DNA of 64,000 nucleotides from contig NZ_JABRVS010000001.1 of the NCBI RefSeq assembly GCF_013248905.1, forward strand, positions 1,860,001-1,924,000. The letters are read 5' to 3'. How positions within the stretch are numbered: position 1 is the first letter of the stretch; the number at the start of each line of letters is the position of its first letter. The translations under genes were made by a program, and so were the position numbers. The notes under the pieces are model-generated. The model did no database searches. It was not told the DNA's origin and saw only the letters and a program-made list of their open reading frames with translations. Positions 62,194-64,000 of the stretch are shown here, one piece after another. The stretch comes from Shewanella sp. VB17 (GTDB taxonomy: Bacteria > Pseudomonadota > Gammaproteobacteria > Enterobacterales > Shewanellaceae).

Positions 62194-63807
62194 TTATGGT
62201 GTAGCGTCTCTTAGTTCTCGTCGTAGAATTTTTCCAACCGTTGATTTCGGCAAGGCATCAACAAACTCGATAACACGCGGTACTTTATAAGAAGTCAGCT
62301 GCTGTCGGCAGTAAGCCTCAATTTCAACCCTGAGGGCGTCATGATCACTTTTTGGATCATTGAGTACGACAACCACTTTGACTTTTTCCCCAGTGCGTTC
62401 ATCTTGCAGACCAATAACAGCACACTCTAATATTGCATGATGGTTAGAAAGTACATCTTCTATTTCGTTGGGGTAGACGTTAAACCCTGAAACGATAATC
62501 ATGTCCTTGATACGATCGACTATTTTATGAAACCCGTCCTTGGTGGCAACAGCGATATCGCCGGTTTTAAAGAAACCATCTTGGGTCATGACCTTTCCTG
62601 TTGCCTCAGGGTTATTCCAGTAGCCTTGCATCACTTGAGGGCCGCGTACTGACAGTTCTCCTGAATCACCTAGCGGAACTTCTTTGTCATTTGCATCGAT
62701 TATCTTTATCTCAGTGCCTATCAGTGGTTTACCTATAGTGCCTATCTGTTCTTGTCCTGGTGAGTTTAGTGAGACAACAGGGGAGGTTTCTGATAAGCCA
62801 TACCCTTCAGATATGGTACAGCCTGTGGTTTGCTGCCACACATTTGCCGCCGCATGAGTGAGTGCAGTGCCGCCAGATAGCGTCACTTTTAAATAAGAAA
62901 AATCTAATGCTTGGAATTCAACTTGATGGCATAGACCGACAAACAATGTATTTAGCCCAGCAAACCCAGTAAATTTTTGGGCAGACATCGCTTGGATCAG
63001 TGCAGAGGTGTCTCTGGGGTTAGGAATGAGTACAGAGCAAGATCCTTGCTCGAAGTAGAGTACAAGATTCACCATAAAGGCGTAAATATGATAGATGGGG
63101 AGGGGAGCAACGAAGACTTCTTCACTTTTAAGAAGCTTGTCACCTAGCCTAGCTTTAATCTGCATGGCATTGGCAATAAGATTCCCATGGCTAAGCATTG
63201 CACCTTTGGATAGACCTGTTGTTCCACCTGTGTATTGTAAGGCGGCAAGCTGCTCAAGTTGGCCTATTATGGGGTGGTATTCGCGTGCTGCACCTTGGCT
63301 GAGAACATGACAAAAAGTGTGTGTCATGAACGACACTTTTGGTTGCTCTAGAATGTTTGGGGTGACAAGGTCTAACACATGGGTTGAGATCACGGTTTCT
63401 ATATGCGTATCTGCGATCACCTTGGTCAGTGTTGGCAGTCGATCGGCAAGCACCACTAAGACTTTTGCACCTGAATCGTTAAATTGATGAATAAGCTCAC
63501 GTTCAGTGTAGAGCGGATTGGTGTTGACTAACACCATCCCTGCGCGTATTGCCCCGTAGGCTGCGATAACAAATTGAGTGATATTAGGCAATTGTATGGC
63601 AATACGATCGCCGGGTTTTAGATTGTCGATGCTCTGTAGATAGGTGGCAAAATAACGTGAGTCACGTTCAATCTCTTTAAATGATGTGTGGTGGCCAAGG
63701 CAAGTGTAGGCTGATTTATTCGCGTATTGCTTACAGGCTTGTTCAATTAGCATGATAAGTGAGCTGTATTGGGAGAGGTCAAGTTGCTGATCTGATTCGT
63801 ATGTCAT
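62194..63807 (-). CDS. fadD: long-chain fatty acid-CoA ligase
   Basis: This AMP-forming ligase activates fatty acids to acyl-CoA for beta-oxidation. The 537 residues contain the P-loop YTGGTTGLSKG (192-202), GYGLSETSP in the adenine-binding region, KTGDIA, DRIKDMIIVSGFNVYPNEIED (FACS-type signature) and the C-terminal catalytic Lys in STVGKILRREL. It is slightly shorter than E. coli FadD, mainly at the N-terminus. A different acyl chain preference is possible. It converges with the ABC exporter gene. Confidence 0.88.
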   Translation of the reverse strand: MTYESDQQLDLSQYSSLIMLIEQACKQYANKSAYTCLGHHTSFKEIERDSRYFATYLQSIDNLKPGDRIAIQLPNITQFVIAAYGAIRAGMVLVNTNPLYTERELIHQFNDSGAKVLVVLADRLPTLTKVIADTHIETVISTHVLDLVTPNILEQPKVSFMTHTFCHVLSQGAAREYHPIIGQLEQLAALQYTGGTTGLSKGAMLSHGNLIANAMQIKARLGDKLLKSEEVFVAPLPIYHIYAFMVNLVLYFEQGSCSVLIPNPRDTSALIQAMSAQKFTGFAGLNTLFVGLCHQVEFQALDFSYLKVTLSGGTALTHAAANVWQQTTGCTISEGYGLSETSPVVSLNSPGQEQIGTIGKPLIGTEIKIIDANDKEVPLGDSGELSVRGPQVMQGYWNNPEATGKVMTQDGFFKTGDIAVATKDGFHKIVDRIKDMIIVSGFNVYPNEIEDVLSNHHAILECAVIGLQDERTGEKVKVVVVLNDPKSDHDALRVEIEAYCRQQLTSYKVPRVIEFVDALPKSTVGKILRRELRDATP

Positions 63808-63872
63808 GCTTAATGCCCTTGTTCAATATATTGACTGTCCATTGTTTGATGTTTTTTGTTTTTTATAGAAAT

Positions 63873-63886
63873 CAAACGTGCGTTTA
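63873..63886. promoter_or_regulatory. possible PsrA operator upstream of fadD
   Basis: CAAACGTGCGTTTA, 66 bases before the fadD start, matches the known PsrA half-site pattern CAAAC-N4-GTTT in all but the last base. PsrA represses fatty acid degradation genes in Shewanella and Pseudomonas. The rest of 63808-64000 shows no gene. Confidence 0.45.
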
Positions 63887-64000
63887 GATTAGAGTTAAAA
63901 ATAGGCTTAGGTCAACATAAAACGTAAAATAGATCATGACTAAAAATGTTGTTGTTTATTTGTTGGAAAAAATCCCCTGTTTAGATTAAGACTTAGGATC

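Overview
The window reads as a chromosomal segment of a marine gammaproteobacterium, most likely a Shewanella. The evidence is the gene order dapD-glnD-map / rpsB-tsf-pyrH-frr-uppS-cdsA-dxr-rseP-bamA-skp-lpxD-fabZ-lpxA-lpxB-rnhB-dnaE-tilS, the protein sequences, the fairly low GC, and a heme locus of tonB-exbB-exbD-hmuTUV facing a receptor with hutX and hutZ. No tRNA, rRNA, insertion sequence, integrase or CRISPR array was seen.

Positions 1-25000 are a dense housekeeping block. On the minus strand lie dapD (lysine and peptidoglycan precursor), glnD (nitrogen signalling) and map. Divergent from them, behind a GC-discriminator promoter and a structured ribosomal-protein-S2-type leader, runs a long plus-strand series. 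It covers translation (rpsB, tsf, frr), UMP kinase, undecaprenyl-PP synthesis, phospholipid synthesis, the MEP pathway, envelope proteolysis, outer-membrane assembly, lipid A synthesis and DNA replication, and ends with tilS.

Positions 25000-35500 hold single genes: a diguanylate cyclase, a CPA2 cation/proton antiporter with an RCK domain, a DUF885 lipoprotein-like peptidase homologue, a patatin phospholipase, proS, a 53-residue secreted Cys-rich peptide too short for ordinary gene calling, and a large secreted protein with three Gly-Pro-Trp repeats.

Positions 35500-41600 are accessory and AT-rich. They hold one periplasmic solute-binding protein, a secreted trypsin-like protease, and three tandem solute-binding paralogues. 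Each paralogue carries its own copy of the same promoter and leader, and no permease is nearby.

Positions 41700-51350 hold the best candidate for an undescribed system. A LysR regulator is flanked by a class III aminotransferase and by a divergent series RidA / aldehyde dehydrogenase / M19-like hydrolase with an altered metal site / BCCT transporter with altered substrate motifs / an unrecognised 573-residue protein / a DUF3726-like protein. The last two overlap by ATGA. Together they look like uptake and breakdown of a betaine-like or amino-containing compound; the substrate is not known.

Positions 51400-60280 are a DUF2956 gene and a complete heme acquisition locus. Its two halves are driven from an almost perfectly mirror-symmetric divergent promoter centred on a Fur-box-like sequence. 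Positions 60300-64000 hold an ABC exporter and a fadD-type acyl-CoA ligase with a possible PsrA site upstream.
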